From Saccoglossus kowalevskii (lineage: Eukaryota; Hemichordata; Enteropneusta; Harrimaniidae), in the NCBI RefSeq assembly GCF_000003605.2, contig NW_003124880.1:1-10594 (forward strand): DNA of 10,594 bases. Reading direction: 5' to 3'. Below, one piece after another: positions 1-8,159 of this stretch. The notes beneath the pieces were generated by a model. The model ran no database searches and was not told where the DNA came from. It was given only the letters and a program-made list of their open reading frames with translations. The position numbers and the translations under genes were made by a program. Within the stretch, counting starts at the first letter, position 1; every line of letters begins with the position of its first letter.

Positions 1-1
1 A

Positions 2-2227
2 ACAGTGGAACTCCATAATTTCTCTGATGCCTCCTTAGGAGGTTATGGGGTTGCATCTTACGTGCGGCTGATAGATACAAATGGTAGAATTCATTGCAGT
101 TTGCTGATGGGAAAGTCCAGGGTCGCTCCGCTCAAAGCCATGACAGTACCGAGGCTTGAACTAACAGCAGCTACAGTTGCAGTTAAGGTCAGCAGACAAA
201 TTCAAGATGAAATTCAACTCCCAATCCAGAGAACCCTATTTTGGACAGATTCAACAATAGTCATCCAATATATTCGCAACATGGCAACACGATTCCAAAC
301 CTTTGTCTCTAACCGCCTCCAGATTATTCACGATGCTTCATCTCCATCACAATGGTACCACGTCAGTTCAGAGTTCAATCCAGCAGACCATGCATCACGA
401 GGAATAAAATTGGATGGTTCTAATGAGGCAGCAATAACCACATGGTTCCATGGTGCAGCATTTCTATGGCAAACTGAATCAGAATGGCCAGGCCAACCTA
501 CTGACCTACCAGAAATTGACCGTGATGACAAAGAGCTGAGAAGAAAGGTCCAAGCAACCATTACCCAGTGCAATACAATGGGTACAGATGTTTGGAGTCA
601 TTTGCTCCATCAATACTCCTCTTGGTATAAATTACAAGTGAGTGTTGCATGGCTCATCTGGTTTAAGATGTACTTGAGAAGATCTGCCTTATTGAAAATA
701 GGCCCGTTAACAGTTCATGAACTTTCCATTGCTACCACTGACATTTGCAGAATTGTCCAACAAAGTTCATTTCCAAGAGAGTTTGCTTCACCGCAAAAGA
801 TTCTGAGTGAGAAACCCGATTCTGAAGGTTATGTCAGTCCACTGCGAAAGTTAAACCCTAAATTAGAAAATGGAGTCCTACACGTCGGAGGACGACTAGT
901 GAACGCACCCATTAGTCAGCAAGCTAGACATCCAATTATATTACCTCGCAATCATCATGTGACTGAGTTGATCGTTCAACATTACCATGAACAACAAGGA
1001 CATGTTGGCCCAAACCAAGTGTTATCAGAGATACGACAGAAGTTCTGGATTGTTCATGGACTAGCTACTGTAAAGCGTGTGATTGGTAGGTATATTAAGT
1101 GTCGTCGATGGAATGCACAACCCGGGAATCAAAAAATGGCTCCACTTCCTGCAGCTAGAGTGACACCAGGTGAGCCACCATTCTCCCATGTCGGGATAGA
1201 TTATTTTGGACCACTGTATGTTAAGTACAGAAGAGGTACCATTAAACGATATGGATGCGTGTTCACCTGCCTGGCCATTCGGGCTGTTCATATCGAAGTG
1301 GCCCATGATTTATCCACAGATTCCTTTATACAATCTGTGTGGAGATTTATTAGTCGGCGTGGACCACCTACACATCTCTACAGTGATAATGGTACCAATT
1401 TCCGGGGAGCCGAGACTGAGCTGAAACAGATGCTTGATAAATGGAACCAAGCTTTTATTAACGGTAAACTTAGCAGAAGAAATATTCAATGGCATTTTAA
1501 TCCACCAGCAGCAAGTCATGCAGGTGGAGTCTGGGAACGGATGATTCGTTCGATAAGAAAGATTCTTCGATCTTTATTAGGGAACAGGTTAGTGGATGAT
1601 GAAACGCTACTCACTTTCACTACAGAAGTGGAGAAGATTCTTAATAATCGACCACTAACACATTTATCTGATGATCCAGATGATCTTGAACCACTCACAC
1701 CAAACCATTTACTTTTGCTACGCCCAAATCCTTGTACGTCGGTGAGTGAAATCATAGAAGAAAATGGTCATCACAGAAGAAGAACCGAAACTCAACATCT
1801 TGCAACTGAGTTTTGGAAACGGTGGGTACGTGAGTACTTGCCAACTCTACAAGAAAGGCAGAAATGGTGCAGGCCGAAAAGGAACCTATCCATTGGTGAT
1901 TTGGTACTTGTTGTCAATGAAAATATTCCTCGAGGTGAATGGCCTTTGGGAAAAGTCGAACAGACCTTTGCTGATCGATTTGGTACAACTCGTCATGTTC
2001 TTGTGAAGACTTCCACTGGATGTTTACGGAGAGATGTGCGCAAGCTCTGTTTATTGGAAGGCAACATGGATCACAAGACTGTGATGGAAAGACAAGATGG
2101 AGTAACTAGAGCAGCAGAGATCGGTGCAGAAGACACCAAGGAAATACATGAACAAGTAGATGGATGTGATCATTCGATGCCACGTCGTAGTAAAAGCCTA
2201 CATCACAAGAAGAAAATAGAACAATGA
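2..2227 (+). CDS. pol: BEL/Pao pol polyprotein, C-terminal part: RNase H, integrase, DUF5641-like domain (5' end outside window)
   Basis: The frame is open from the window edge, so no true start is present; numbering here takes the codon at 5 as residue 1. RNase H occupies roughly residues 1-150, with acidic residues D8 (FSDAS), E52 (PRLEL), D82 (WTDST) and D128 (NPADHASRG). An integrase zinc-binding region follows at about 308-370, with histidines near H326-H333 and C366. The expected first cysteine of its CxxC pair is Y363. The DDE core is D399 (GIDYFGP), D461 (SDNGTNF) and E511 (GGVWERM). A DUF5641-like region (about 560-688) includes a WKRWVREYL stretch and GDLVLV. A basic tail of about 50 residues ends at the TGA. 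The enzyme would degrade the RNA strand and integrate the cDNA. No frame breaks are seen, but the zinc-finger change makes function doubtful. Confidence 0.93.
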   Translation, partial: TVELHNFSDASLGGYGVASYVRLIDTNGRIHCSLLMGKSRVAPLKAMTVPRLELTAATVAVKVSRQIQDEIQLPIQRTLFWTDSTIVIQYIRNMATRFQTFVSNRLQIIHDASSPSQWYHVSSEFNPADHASRGIKLDGSNEAAITTWFHGAAFLWQTESEWPGQPTDLPEIDRDDKELRRKVQATITQCNTMGTDVWSHLLHQYSSWYKLQVSVAWLIWFKMYLRRSALLKIGPLTVHELSIATTDICRIVQQSSFPREFASPQKILSEKPDSEGYVSPLRKLNPKLENGVLHVGGRLVNAPISQQARHPIILPRNHHVTELIVQHYHEQQGHVGPNQVLSEIRQKFWIVHGLATVKRVIGRYIKCRRWNAQPGNQKMAPLPAARVTPGEPPFSHVGIDYFGPLYVKYRRGTIKRYGCVFTCLAIRAVHIEVAHDLSTDSFIQSVWRFISRRGPPTHLYSDNGTNFRGAETELKQMLDKWNQAFINGKLSRRNIQWHFNPPAASHAGGVWERMIRSIRKILRSLLGNRLVDDETLLTFTTEVEKILNNRPLTHLSDDPDDLEPLTPNHLLLLRPNPCTSVSEIIEENGHHRRRTETQHLATEFWKRWVREYLPTLQERQKWCRPKRNLSIGDLVLVVNENIPRGEWPLGKVEQTFADRFGTTRHVLVKTSTGCLRRDVRKLCLLEGNMDHKTVMERQDGVTRAAEIGAEDTKEIHEQVDGCDHSMPRRSKSLHHKKKIEQ

Positions 2228-2335
2228 ACTTTTGTTGAACAGAACAATGATTTTTTCTTTTCATGTACATGATTCATTTAGTTGTCGGTTCTGCCACTTT
2301 AAATTTAGAAAGGCTCCTCGTGACGTGCGCCTTTC
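2228..2335 (+). other. 3' non-coding spacer between pol stop and polypurine tract, copy A
   Basis: About 110 bases separate the pol stop from the G-rich tract. No env-like reading frame fits here. It contains a perfect 10-base palindrome, CATGTACATG, at 2262-2271, conserved in copy B at 9549-9558, and a pyrimidine-rich run just before it (six T in A, five in B). If the LTR actually starts further upstream than called, part of this spacer would be U3. Confidence 0.6.
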
Positions 2336-2343
2336 GGGGGCGG
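2336..2343 (+). promoter_or_regulatory. Polypurine tract (plus-strand priming site), copy A
   Basis: The sequence GGGGGCGG lies immediately before a TGTGTA that I take as the LTR start. A purine tract abutting TG is what RNase H leaves as the primer for plus-strand DNA synthesis in LTR elements. The central C makes the tract imperfect. The same tract is present in copy B at 9623-9630. Assignment is by position and composition only. Confidence 0.6.
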
Positions 2344-2726
2344 TGTGTAAGTTGTGCAAACCTCCCCTCTGATTGGTTATTGATTACATAGTTAGATTCT
2401 TTTGTTTCACCTGTTTGACCTGTGGTGAACTCTGGGCTAGGCAGGCTATTGTCTTCAGTTCAGCATGTGCTTCTGAAGAGTGAAGACGTCTCTGTGTCTG
2501 CTCTGAATTGCCCTGCCGCATTGGGTTTTCTGAAACTTGCTAGGTTTGCTAACATTTGTACACCGGTCCGGGAAGGTGCCACTAAACGAGGTAAGGAAGG
2601 TTTTCTTTTCATTGTTGGCTTCATCAGCATGAAATTATTGGCAGTGATTTGTTACAAGTTTGAGTACTCGTATGAACTCTATTTTATCACTCTTACTTTG
2701 GGTTATTATTGCAAGTCTGTAAATGT

Positions 2727-2746
2727 TAGTATTCGCTAGTATTTGT
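2727..2746 (+). repeat. 10-base tandem duplication inside the LTR
   Basis: Two adjacent 10-base units, TAGTATTCGC and TAGTATTTGT, occur here. The 3' LTR of copy B has a single unit at 10014-10023. This is a slippage-type gain or loss and explains 10 of the 11 bases of length difference between the LTRs. Confidence 0.8.
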
Positions 2747-3140
2747 TAAGACTTATTTCTTGAAAATTGTTTTGTTATTCATACTATTTGCCACCCATTT
2801 TTTGTGCCCAAACACATTGCGTACATGTGGTCAGCTGCACGTTTAATAGAGCACATGGTGTGCAATGTGTGCTTTGGCTCGTCAAAATGGTTGACAAATA
2901 TTTCAGTTAGCATTGTTATTTATTGTTACATATTTTATTTGCCGTATATTTATTGGTTGTATCGCTCGACTTCCTGCACATTTTAAGAGAAATGTATATT
3001 TAATTTACTGTACATTTTATGATAAGAATTGTTTGATTTACTTCGACTATTATAGTTTCCCTATTTTGTTTTGTATATTTTAGAACCATATTCTGGAGAT
3101 GTATTAACTTGTTTTGATTCCGTAACGATTGACCATATGG

Positions 3141-3146
3141 AATAAA
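3141..3146 (+). promoter_or_regulatory. Polyadenylation signal AATAAA in the shared LTR
   Basis: A canonical AATAAA sits 78 bases before the LTR end and is conserved in the other LTR at 10417-10422. In LTR elements the signal lies in U3 or R and directs cleavage 10-30 bases downstream, which would leave a U5 of roughly 50-60 bases. In this LTR it could end copy A transcripts. Confidence 0.7.
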
Positions 3147-3224
3147 TATACGATATAACCAGAGTACGCGTTTCTAGTTGGTGGCGTAAGACTGTAATAC
3201 CTGTGGGAGCTTGTGATGCCTACA

Positions 3225-3352
3225 TAGTTCTCGTTTAACCTTCGCTGAAGATCATAATTTTGTGTTGCCTTCATACCTTGTACATACTGGTAATACTGCG
3301 GTCAGTCAAGTGAATATCGTGCTGTGAATGTCATATCCAAGATCATAAACCC
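3225..3352 (+). other. 5' leader of copy B, including the expected primer-binding site
   Basis: These 128 bases lie between the LTR end and the first gag ATG. A primer-binding site should begin within a few bases of 3225, but the sequence starts TAGTTCTCGTTTAACC. This lacks the TGG that complements a tRNA CCA end, and I cannot match it to a specific tRNA. If TAG was once TGG, it has mutated. A TGG does occur further in (near 3288), too far for a usual site. No upstream open frame of note. Confidence 0.5.
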
Positions 3353-4186
3353 ATGCAAGACAGGGAAATGAGTCTGAATCAAGGATATTCGCAAAATAGG
3401 GACACGTTATTCGACCTGGACCGAGCCAGTATGCAACTTGATAAGATGCATCGTTTGAAGAAATCAACGGCTTCATATGGCGGTCATCTTACCAGAGTCT
3501 ACACTGAGATAGACAGTATGATGTCCACAAAGGCAGCATACCATGAAGTAAGCAAGAAAAGATGTGCTCTTGAGAAAATATTCAACTCGTATAAAAAAAC
3601 TTGTCGTGAATATATGCAGTGTCTACCTCCAATGGCAAGAGGTGCTGTCGAAAGTGAATACGAGGTTGAGCTTGAAAGAAAGGAGTATTTTGATCAGAGA
3701 CACAGAGAATGGGTATTCCAAACAATGGAGTCTCCTGGCCCAAAGGAAAGGATTGACGACCAAATGGAAGACGCATTGGAACATGGATTTCTCTTAGAAA
3801 GGAAAGTCCACATGCCAACTCTAACCACAGAGCCAAATGCCTCGGTAGATTTTCACACTTCATCTTGGCCTCAACTCCCACAAGAAAACAAGACAAATCC
3901 ATGGGATACTGGCAAGAAAGAATTCTTGGATGTGGATACTGAGGATGGTAGAATAGGTTCTAACTCCAATACAAAGACAAGTCGTGTGTCTAGGGAAGCA
4001 AGGAGGAAACTCGCTTTAGCCCGTTGTGAGTTGGACCAACTCAAAGTTGAAAAACAGATAAAGCAACGCATAACAGATTTGCAGCTTCGAGAAGAAACAG
4101 AAAAACGGTGGCTTCAGATGCGTCAAGAGAGGGAGCAGCAGGAAGCAGAAATGGAAATTATGCAAGCTCAAAATCGGGTAAGGTAA
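3353..4186 (+). pseudogene. gag: gag, N-terminal half, ending at an in-frame stop
   Basis: The first ATG is at 3353. An ATG at 3368 (residue 6) has a purine at -3 and may be the better start. The 277-residue product is charged and mostly hydrophilic. Its last 65 or so residues are rich in K, E, Q and R with heptad-like spacing, suggesting a coiled coil, as is common in BEL-type Gag ahead of DUF1759. It has no signal peptide or membrane segment. The TAA at 4184-4186 is followed in the same frame by the rest of Gag, so this is most simply a nonsense mutation in one long gag-pol frame rather than a natural end. Gag would form the cytoplasmic particle shell. The N-terminal half itself has no domain I can name. 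Confidence 0.75.
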
Positions 4187-4990
4187 GCTAAGGTGGAAGT
4201 AGACTTTATAGATGAAGAAATTGAATCTGACCAGAAGTCTGATATACTCACTGGTTTGCAGAGGCAAACCCAACAAGAAATGATAAGCAATTATTTCCAA
4301 TCGTATATACCGTCGTCTAGTCCAGCCAATAGTCAATTCAGGACTACAGGGGAGTCAAGTCCACAACATACAAACTTCGATGATAATGCACATGGTACCA
4401 ACGAACAATATCGTGATGATAGAGGAGGGCCTAAAGGGAAGCAGATGACCACGAAAAAGCCAAGTGATGGTGCTGTTCTCTCTGAAACGTTCCAATTACA
4501 GAAACTGTTAGAAAGTCAACATAAGACAATGGAATGCATTGTGCAGAATCAGCTGGAGACTACCAAAGCATTAGCCATTAACTTGAGTCTACCAAAACAC
4601 GAGTTTCATACCTTCGATGGTGACCCGGTCGCATATCCAACCTTTATCAAAAACTATGAGGTGAACATAGAACAATTAGTCAAGGATGATAATGTCAAAC
4701 TATCATATCTTATCCAACACTGCACTGGTGCAGCTAAGGAAGCAATCAGAAGCTGTGTAATTCTCCCTCCAGAGCGAGGATATACAGAAGCCCGGAAGAT
4801 CCTTTCTACAAGCTTTGGTCAGAAACACGTCATAGTGCATGCTACAATTGACAAAGTGGTGAAAGGACCTCAGATAAAGGCATATGAAATAGATAAGCTG
4901 CAGAAATTAGCTCGTGATATGAAGAATTGCCACCTCAGTTCTGAGCAAATGAATTTCCATGCTAACATCAATTCAATAGATACCCTGTAA
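4187..4990 (+). pseudogene. gag: gag, central part with DUF1759-type domain, same frame after the stop
   Basis: This continues the frame of the N-terminal half directly after the TAA and has no ATG at its beginning. A low-complexity linker is followed, from about 4590, by a DUF1759-type region, the capsid-like domain usual in BEL/Pao Gag. Its wording is LPKHEFHTFDGDP, a YPTFIKNYE stretch, KLSYLIQHCTGAA, YTEARKIL and SFGQ. The frame ends at TAA 4988-4990, but the family sequence continues in another frame from about 4986 (RRLPSYL). A one-base-scale indel near the CTGTAAAAGG run therefore broke it. The domain call rests on motif wording only. Confidence 0.8.
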
Positions 4991-5282
4991 AAGGTGGGTT
5001 AGGCGGTTACCATCATACTTGCAATCAGATTGGGCCAAGCAAGCTGGCAAGTTGATCAGTGTGGGCACTGAACCTGTATTCCTGCACCTTACCCACTTTC
5101 TGGAGAACAGATCAGCAATTGCAAATACAAGATTTGGTAAATTGGTAGGATCTAAGCCTGATGGAGAAAAGATTCAATGCCAGATCAAGACAAAGCGAAG
5201 TAAAGCTACTACATTGGCTACACATGTAGCTGACACGCCTCCCATAAATCTTCCTTCCAGTTTGCCTCATATGTTGTGCTGA
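4986..5282 (+). pseudogene. gag: gag, C-terminal segment after a frameshift
   Basis: This segment runs in the third frame, shifted from the preceding gag segment. It begins with the usual post-DUF1759 wording (WVRRLPSYLQSDWAKQ) and covers an LTHFLENR helix-like stretch, as seen before the nucleocapsid in BEL Gag. It then becomes a basic, low-complexity linker and ends at TGA 5280-5282. There is no ATG at its start, so it is not an independent gene. Between about 5240 and 5296 the coding sense moves to another frame. I could not place this break exactly, because the linker is not conserved. Confidence 0.7.
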
Positions 5283-5296
5283 TGATACTTCCATGA

Positions 5297-6310
5297 TCGA
5301 GCTATGCAGAGAGTTGTCTGTTTTGCAGTGGTAGCCATGCATTTGAACATTGTCGAAAATTTACGTTCAAACCGTTCCAAGAGAGAAAAGACTTCATCAG
5401 GGAACACAGGCTCTGTGACTGTTGCCTAGAAGCAAGACCTCCTCACTTGGCTAGGAATTGTAGAAGTGGTCGTATTTGCCCTATCGTAGGCTGTGGTAAA
5501 AGACATCATCCTTTGCTTCATCCTGCAACATCAGACTCAGCATATCAAACATCTGCAACTCCCAAGACATTCAGCAACAGTAATCTGAAAGCTCCCGCCA
5601 CAGCTCAAAATGAGAGACATAGTAATGTCATTGGAAGCAAGGCGCAATGTAGTGCTACACAAACCAATCAACCACGCATAAGTTTGCAGGTGATTCCTGT
5701 TCGTGTCAGTGGGGTAGATGGAGGCCAAGAGATTGAAACCTATGCATTTCTCGACAGTGGTTCTGATTCGTCTATCTGCCTTTACAGCCTTGCTGATAAA
5801 TTAGGTATTACAGGTAAACATGTCAATTATACATTGTCCACACTGAATGCAGAGAGGCAGATAAATGGTCATGAATTACAGATGGATGTAAGAGGTCTAA
5901 ATTTGGTCAATGGTGTGCGACTGGATAAAGTTTGGACAACGGATAGATTACCGATAGCAGCTGACAGTATTCCGACCAAGTTGGATATAAAAGGATGGTC
6001 TCACCTGAATGATATAGAATTGCCAGAGATAGAAGTTAAAGACGTTACTCTCCTCATTGGGAACGATGTCCCCGAGGCACATTGGGTTCTTGAGGAGCGT
6101 CGTGGTGAAAGGAAGCAACCATATGGTATTCGAACACTACTTGGTTGGACATTCATTGGACCAATGGGCAGAAAGAAGCGTGGAGGTAACAGCATCAATT
6201 TTATTAATGTTGACCAAGTCTTGGACTCTGATTCCCCAATTCAGTGTCTCGAACCTATAACTTCTCAGCTTCATCGCATGTACAATGCAGATTTCAGAGT
6301 CCTTGTTTGA
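5297..6310 (+). pseudogene. Nucleocapsid zinc knuckles and aspartic protease of gag-pol
   Basis: The frame is open from 5297 with no ATG near its start, as expected for an internal part of a polyprotein. Three zinc-binding motifs are visible: CX2CX3HX4C at 5315-5353, CX2CX6HX4C at 5414-5461, and CX4CX3HX4H at 5477-5521. These would bind element RNA. A polar linker follows, then a retropepsin-like protease of the DUF1758 type with the active-site triad DSG at 5753-5761 (context AFLDSGSDSS); DSG in place of DTG is common in BEL. Downstream wording LLIGNDVPEAHWVL and TLLGWTFIGP is also typical of BEL. The frame ends at TGA 6308-6310, but homologous sequence continues from 6300 in another frame, so a small indel near 6299 interrupts it. 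Confidence 0.85.
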
Positions 6311-6385
6311 TACCAAGGCATGTATGTCGCTGGAAGATAGAAGAGCAAAGGCGATCATGGACAGTTCAGTTTGTCTGATTGAGGT
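6300..6385 (+). pseudogene. pol: Protease-RT linker of pol, fragment in a shifted frame
   Basis: A short stretch in the third frame (SLFDTKACMS, RRAKAIMDSS) matches the usual BEL segment linking protease and RT. It is bracketed by two small frame changes, near 6299 and near 6381-6386 (GATTGAGGTCAC). This frame itself runs on to a TAA at 6453-6455, but after 6385 the family-like sense lies in the next frame. It is too short to be a gene and is listed to mark the degenerate coding path. Confidence 0.65.
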
Positions 6386-6585
6386 CACTACCAGCTGGCT
6401 CTTCCTTGGCGATATGATGATCCCTGCTTACCCAACAACAAATGGTCTGCTCTAAAGAGGTTGAAGCTACTGAAGAGGCGTCTATTAAAAGATCCTGCAC
6501 TTATGAAGAAATATAAAGACGCATTGGATGGTTACATCTCCCAGGGTCATGCAAGAAGAATGCCCAAATGTGGATTCATCAACAA
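6386..6585 (+). pseudogene. pol: N-terminal extension of reverse transcriptase, fragment in a shifted frame
   Basis: The frame returns to that of the protease segment. Its wording ([39 protein letters not shown]) is the conserved BEL stretch just ahead of the RT palm. The frame would end at TAA 6638-6640. The RT proper is read in another frame, so the switch falls between about 6545 and 6590. The ATG at 6528 that opens the RT frame lies inside this segment, out of phase, and is not a natural start. Confidence 0.7.
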
Positions 6586-8159
6586 CGAAGTCTGGTTCTA
6601 CTTGGTATTTACCTCATCATCCAGTAATCCACTCGAATAAACCAGAGAAGGTGAGAGTTGTTTTTGACTGCGCTGCCAAATACCAAGGCACATCTCTTAA
6701 TGATCAGCTTCTGCAAGGTCCTGATCTAAATAATACCCTTGTGGGAGTACTTCTCCAATTTCGAAAAGAGCCAGTTGCCATTGTCGCTGACATCAAGCAA
6801 ATGTTCCATCAAGTTAAGGTGAAGAAGGCGGACTGCGATGCACTAAGATTCTTATGGTGGCCGGAAGGAGATTTATCTAAAGATCCAGCCGATCATCAAA
6901 TGTTGGTGCATCCATTTGGTGCCACATCTTCACCAAGCTGTGCAGCATATGCTCTGAAGAGAACTGCAGATGACAACAGAAGTAATTATGACACTCATAT
7001 TGTGGATACTGTTTATAGAAACTTCTACGTCGATGATTGTCTGAAGTCTGTTGCTAGTGTTGAAGAAGCCAAGGAACTGGTGAAACTGTTGCCTGAAATG
7101 TTAGCTAAAGGAGGTTTTCATCTAACAAAATGGATATCCAACTGTCGGGAAATCTTAGCACTGATCCCAGAAGCTGAGCGTGCTTCTTCAGTGATGAATC
7201 TAGATATGGAGAACTTGCCGATTGACAGAGCTCTTGGCATCCAATGGGATGTTGAAAAGGATGCCTTTAACTTCAGAATTGGCGACAGACTGAAAGAAGA
7301 GACACGCAGGGAGATGTTATCATTCGTGGCTTCAGTCTACGACCCACTTGGATTCGCTGCCCCCTTTGTTTTACCGGCAAAACGAATCTTACAAGAATTA
7401 TGTCGTGTTGGATATGGATGGGATGAAAAGGTACCAGAAGATCAACTGTCGAATTGGAGAGAATGGAGGAAAAAACTACCTACTTTGATGACACTAGCTA
7501 TACCTAGATGCTACAAACCAACTGGTTTCAGTCAAATACAAACAGTGGAACTCCATAATTTCTCTGATGCCTCCTTAGGAGGTTATGGGGTTGCATCTTA
7601 CCTGCGGCTGATAGATACAAATGGTACAATTCATTGCAGTTTGCTGATGGGAAAGTCCAGGGTCGCTCCGCTCAAAGCCATGACAGTACCGAGGCTTGAA
7701 CTAACAGCAGCTACAGTTGCAGTTAAGGTCAGCAGACAAATTCAAGATGAAATTCAACTCCCAATCCAGAGAACCCTATTTTGGACAGATTCAACAATAG
7801 TCATCCAATATATTCGCAACATGGCAACACGATTCCAAACCTTTGTCTCTAACCGCCTCCAGATTATTCACGATGCTTCATCTCCATCACAATGGTACCA
7901 CGTCAGTTCAGAGTTCAATCCAGCAGACCATGCATCACGAGGAATAAAATTTAATGGTTCTAATGAGGCAGCAATAACCACATGGTTCCATGGTGCAGCA
8001 TTTCTATGGCAACCTGAATCAGAATGGCCAGGCCAACCTACTGACCTACCAGAAATTGATCGTGACGACAAAGAGCTGAGAAGGAAGGTCCAAGCAACAA
8101 CCATTACCCAGTGCAATACAATGGGTACAGATGTTTGGAGTCGTTTGCTCCATCAATAA
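6570..8159 (+). pseudogene. pol: Reverse transcriptase and RNase H of pol, copy B
   Basis: RT motifs appear in order: [11 protein letters not shown] with [12 protein letters not shown]; the first catalytic Asp in [12 protein letters not shown] (codon 6789-6791); [11 protein letters not shown]; the catalytic YVDD at 7026-7037; and thumb/connection wording around [10 protein letters not shown]. RNase H begins at about 7541 ([24 protein letters not shown]), near-identical to copy A. Together they copy element RNA into DNA and remove the RNA template. The frame is open upstream to an out-of-phase ATG at 6528 and is cut at TAA 8157-8159. One extra A (CAATAACTCC against CAATACTCC in copy A) shifts the frame there. 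A harmless in-frame 3-base gain (CAACAACC) lies near 8098. Within this stretch all visible active-site residues are kept. Confidence 0.88.

Larger units (their letters stand above)
1..3224 (+). mobile_element. BEL/Pao LTR retrotransposon, copy A (3' part only)
   Basis: This is the 3' portion of one element: the end of pol (RNase H, integrase, C-terminal domain), a spacer with a polypurine tract, and an LTR. It aligns base for base with copy B starting at 7541. The alignment begins at the first base of the window, so copy A is cut by the window edge and probably continues upstream. Relative to copy B it has no frameshift, and it retains 256 bases of pol that copy B has lost. Its LTR is also the 5' LTR of copy B, so the two copies form a head-to-tail tandem. 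Assignment to BEL/Pao rests on the integrase and RNase H motif wording and on the DUF5641-like tail. Confidence 0.9.
2344..3224 (+). repeat. Long terminal repeat shared by copy A (3' LTR) and copy B (5' LTR)
   Basis: This 881-base direct repeat matches 9631-10500 (870 bases) with about 11 substitutions, two 1-base T-run or similar indels counting the flanking spacer, and one 10-base indel. It starts TGTGTA and ends CTACA, giving the usual TG..CA ends. The 3' boundary is firm: the copies diverge after 3227/10503, and only TAG follows the terminal CA in both. The 5' boundary is inferred from the abutting polypurine tract, since both copies match continuously from pol into the LTR. Other TG starts at 2225, 2248 and 2264 cannot be excluded. 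It should carry the promoter (U3), R and U5. No convincing TATA box or start site can be fixed from sequence alone. Short reading frames inside lack ATG starts and are not genes. Confidence 0.85.

Noticed and set aside
1061-1755. Minus-strand open frames opposite integrase (also near 8605-9299)
   Set aside because: They are shadows of the conserved plus-strand integrase, lack domains, and recur only because pol is repeated.
2228-2335. A possible env gene between pol and the LTR
   Set aside because: Only about 110 bases are available and no open frame, signal peptide or membrane segment is present.
2422-2739. A 105-codon open frame in the LTR, repeated at 9709-10026
   Set aside because: It begins with GTG rather than ATG, lies wholly in the LTR, has no recognisable domain, and its conservation follows simply from the LTR repeat.
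2804-2986. A short hydrophobic open frame in the LTR (also 10044-10262)
   Set aside because: The T-rich sequence of the LTR gives hydrophobic codons by chance; it has no ATG at its start and a different 5' end in the two LTRs.
2264-3224. LTR starting at TGTACATG (2264) instead of 2344
   Set aside because: TGTA pairs nicely with the terminal TACA, but the preceding sequence is pyrimidine-rich and cannot be a polypurine tract, whereas GGGGGCGG abuts the TGTGTA at 2344. It remains a fallback if the outer LTR shows otherwise.
3582-4336. Minus-strand open frames opposite gag
   Set aside because: No domain or sensible composition; the plus-strand frame has the coiled-coil-like and DUF1759-type content.
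4193-4990. A separate gene starting at 4193
   Set aside because: The proposed start is GTG and the frame is the same as upstream gag; it is the continuation of gag after a nonsense codon.
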